A DNA stretch of 64,000 bases from Lepisosteus oculatus (lineage: Eukaryota > Chordata > Actinopteri > Semionotiformes > Lepisosteidae): contig NC_090704.1 in NCBI RefSeq assembly GCF_040954835.1, positions 42,288,979 through 42,352,978 on the forward strand. Reading direction: 5' to 3'. The translations under genes and the position numbers were made by a program. The notes beneath the pieces are model-generated. The model was not told the DNA's origin. It saw only the letters and a program-made list of their open reading frames with translations, and made no database searches. Numbering within the stretch: the first letter of the stretch is position 1; each line of letters begins with the position of its first letter. Below are positions 60,901 through 64,000 of this stretch, piece by piece.

Positions 60901-63900
60901 ACATATACTGTACACATTAGCATGGCAGGCCAGATGCTATCACAGGTGCTACTATGAAATGCATGCAGCTGGGTTGAAATGACAGCCTATCAGCATATCC
61001 TGGAATCCACCAATATAGAAGCTTCATTCTCTATATAATACTTGTTAGACTAACAATATATGGTGGAAGATGAGAAATAGTTTGCCTTTGAAACACATTG
61101 AACCTTCATGGTGTAAAATCCTGAGTTGCATTATTTTCCATAGAGTCAAGTACCTGTCCTTTTTTCATGTCCTTTAATAAAGGCCTTATTTCTAGTAACG
61201 GACCTGACCTCCACATTCTTAATACTGTCAAGATTGAGCCTGCTACAACTTTTTCTATTGTTAAGGTGTAACACTCAAAGACTAAGAATTTAAAATTGGA
61301 GTCTTTTCCCAGGCTTTTTAAAAGTGCATTGTTGTTCACTGACCTAACACACACAGCTTGTCATTTTTTGCGGTCTTCAGCTTTGAAAGGAAACAAGGAA
61401 CACAACAAAGGAAACGCATCGTTTGTAATCTTTATCTTTAAAGGCTATAATTTATTAATCCAGTGCTTAAATGCTGACAAAGTGACAAATATTTAGCATG
61501 TGTTGTTAAGTATTATGTACTGTAATAGTTAGCATTTTCAGAAATGCTACAAACACTAAATCAATGGGGATGAGGGATAAGCAATAAATAACAAAAATAC
61601 CTTCGGAAAAGACCCATTTTATCCCAGTCTCCACATTCTTTAACAACTCTCTTAAAGAGTTTTCTCCGTAAGACCCTTTCTCAAACAGCCTTACCATCCT
61701 GTGTCTTAAAGAAGAGTTATTCTCTACATTCAGCTGCTTCCAGAAATTGCAAGGTGCTGGAGGCTGGGTGATTGCCAATATTCTTTCAGTATTACCTTGG
61801 ACTGTGATTTTTCGTTCCATTCTCCCACCTTCAGAACTGAATTCTGATTAATATCATGCATGCCAGGAAAATTGATTCTTTTAAATTAGATGTTTGAATA
61901 CATTCTTTTGAGCTGACCTCTCTTTGGCAGGATTTGATTGTAGCTTCATGCTGCCTGGACTCACATGGTGATTTTATTGTGAAGGACTCTGGAAGACCCC
62001 GACATGCCGTGCTTTCTATCATAGCAAATTGTATTGTATGCGGCAGGGTGGTGTGCATATCAGAATGTTGACAACCGCTCATCCTTAATCGAGAGGCCTC
62101 GAGACTGAAGAAACACAGTGAAAATGAATGGCTTAATGGGCGAAACTGTTTCTGGATGTGCATGCACTTGAAAATTGCCTCTACGGGTGACGTGACATGC
62201 ACTCCTTTGCATCACATGTATTCCTCTCCCTGAAGGACTGCATTCAGTCTGTGCATCTTAAAAAGTAGTGGTGTTAATTGCTTTCTCATGCTAAAAGTAG
62301 GTCCGTGCATTAAATCCCACAGAATTTCAACAGTCAAAATCCTGTTTCTTAACTCCTTAGAGATGTAATAATAATGGAAGGGTCCCCTGTCATATAAGGG
62401 GAACAGGAGGAGGACAGCGCAACTTAGATGATTGATATTTAAAAAAAAAGATGCACCAAGCATCTGGTACATTTCAAAAGTTACGTAACCACCTTAAAAT
62501 TATAAATAATCTACTGACCGACCTTGTTTCGTTGATACAGTACTCTTCTAACAAAAGAAGAACTGCCTGCCTACTGTTGTACTGGAGAATAGACTGCATT
62601 CGTTCCACTCAGTACTTGAAAATGAGATTACAGTCTTGTCATCTTTTGTGCAAGCTCTCCAAGTCAAGTCTTCACATTTAAGTGCTATGCTCATTCACTC
62701 TCCATACATAAGATCACCAGTTCTGTCATTCTCTCCTGGGTCATTGTGCTTCAAAGGTAGTTCTTGATCAATTTTAACTTTAAAATGATCTTTCTACACT
62801 TGCCATAGTGACTGGTATTGTCAGATCCCTGTCTCACAGCTAATAAAAATTGGCTGTCTCTATTTATGATCATTTGATCATTATTGTTTAACCCATTAAC
62901 AAATATCAGAAAAAATCAGAGTGCCCTTTTAACATCTACATCTCAGTCTACATGTAGCCATATAAACTGGAATAATGGGGTTGAAAAACAACTTTGACAC
63001 AACATTCAAATTTCTCCTTTACAGCACTGACTTGCCCTCCAGCGTTGATTGGTTGCACAACAGAACCATCAGAAACATTTCAGCCAATCAGTCCTCATCT
63101 GAACTGTGAGAGTGAGGTCCTAGTATAAAAGCTGAACTTGACTACGATTACCAGTAGCAAAAAATAAAGTGTAAGAGATGCTTCAAAAGGGACCCTCTCC
63201 TCCATTGCTTCTACTGTGTATATAAAACAGAACTGTATAGCAGCACATTTTCTGGAACTGATCATGTAAACTCTGTCATTGTTTTAGGGACCATGGAGCA
63301 AAGTGTTAAGCTGAGGTTTAATTGCATTAATGACTTTTTACTGATTGCTCTCTTCCAAATGGAAACAACAATCGCCATTTTACATTGCACAGCAACATTT
63401 TTGTTGTGGGTTCAGCAAGGCAAATGAGACAAATGTGAACCTGCATGGTAAAAGTGCTCTAGGAAGAATGAATTAATATCAGAACAAGTGTGTGAGACAT
63501 TTGTCATTAACCTGTGGAGTTGTGAAATTAGGCTTGCTGGTCCGGTGCACATTATTACAAAAGAAATCTTTAGCAGAATACAAGTCCAATGATGGGGAGA
63601 ACTGGAATACTCTTCTTTGGGATACTCCTCTGGCCAACAACCGTCTAGAGATAGAGGTAGCTCATACTTTACTGAATACTTGGTTTAATAGATTGGATCC
63701 ATTCCTTTTATTGTTCTGTCAGGTCAGCCAGTGCTTTGTATAGGACTACAATAGATACCATGATTCATCCCTGTGACAGTGATGGAAAATTATGATGTTC
63801 TGTGGTGACCGGTTTCATTTATAACAAAATAATAACAAAAATGTCTTGTTAATGTAATATGCAGTATGATTCAGTCACTCCACTCTTGACACTAGTTTGA

Positions 63901-64000
63901 ACAGAAGCAATTTATAAAAGTTAAGCAGTCACATACCCACATTATTCAGGAAATTCTTAATCACAAGGTTTATTTAATCTTCCATGAGTAGTTTGGTGGG
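54991..64000. other. Non-coding stretch to the window end
   Basis: No recognised gene. Frames reach 123 codons (61831-62202, minus) without family resemblance. Simple repeats occur at 56029-56056 (TTA then TTG units) and 56466-56486 (GA-rich). Blocks at 56800-57030, 60400-60560 and 61900-62220 have an even texture that could be conserved elements. Confidence 0.45.
58443..58463 (+). other. Possible G-quadruplex
   Basis: Runs of 5, 4 and 9 G separated by AT and A allow four G-tracts on the plus strand. Confidence 0.5.

Noticed and set aside
61506..61820. 104-codon minus-strand frame that reads smoothly
   Set aside because: No recognisable motif, no duplicate and no splice context; its length is within chance for this base composition.

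Overview
This window looks like a gene-poor stretch of a vertebrate nuclear genome, most likely a ray-finned fish. It is AT-rich, has few CpGs, and its open frames are short and scattered on both strands. The repeat set is typical of fish: L2-type LINE, Penelope-like elements (PLE), solo LTRs with TG...CA ends and 5-bp target duplications, tRNA-derived SINEs, a Tc1-type DNA transposon relic and an ATCC-tailed LINE end. A non-teleost such as a gar is possible, but I cannot prove the species. No full-length known protein gene is present.

The left end (about 1955-9471) holds the most gene-like part: an old tandem duplication of a roughly 3.3-kb unit. Each copy has a conserved splice donor, an ATG-started cysteine-rich frame beginning MGCCYS, a conserved donor after it, a conserved last splice acceptor and a poly(A) signal. 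The MGCC frame is about 98% identical between copies over 50 codons, while the 24 bases just before the ATG are only about 67% identical. I read this as a pair of tandem paralogues for a small, unrecognised cysteine-rich protein.

From 9.5 to 21.3 kb I see no gene, only candidate conserved elements and SINE/PLE fragments. From 21.3 to 31.1 kb lies a repeat-rich belt: a solo LTR with a hexamer expansion, a SINE, a second type of LTR, an L2 LINE interrupted by an inverted PLE pair (perfect 87-bp arms), and a Tc1-like relic. From 31 to 43 kb is a desert with candidate regulatory blocks. At 43.0-47.6 kb there is a second dispersed duplication with a 93%-identical core, interleaved with two more LTRs and LINE ends. 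At 53.1-55.0 kb are another PLE with a 12-bp target duplication, a repeat tail with (TTA)n, and a SINE. The rest to 64 kb shows no recognised gene.

All conserved-element calls rest on base composition and motifs alone, because no comparison could be run. The duplications and mobile elements were read directly by aligning parts of the window by eye.
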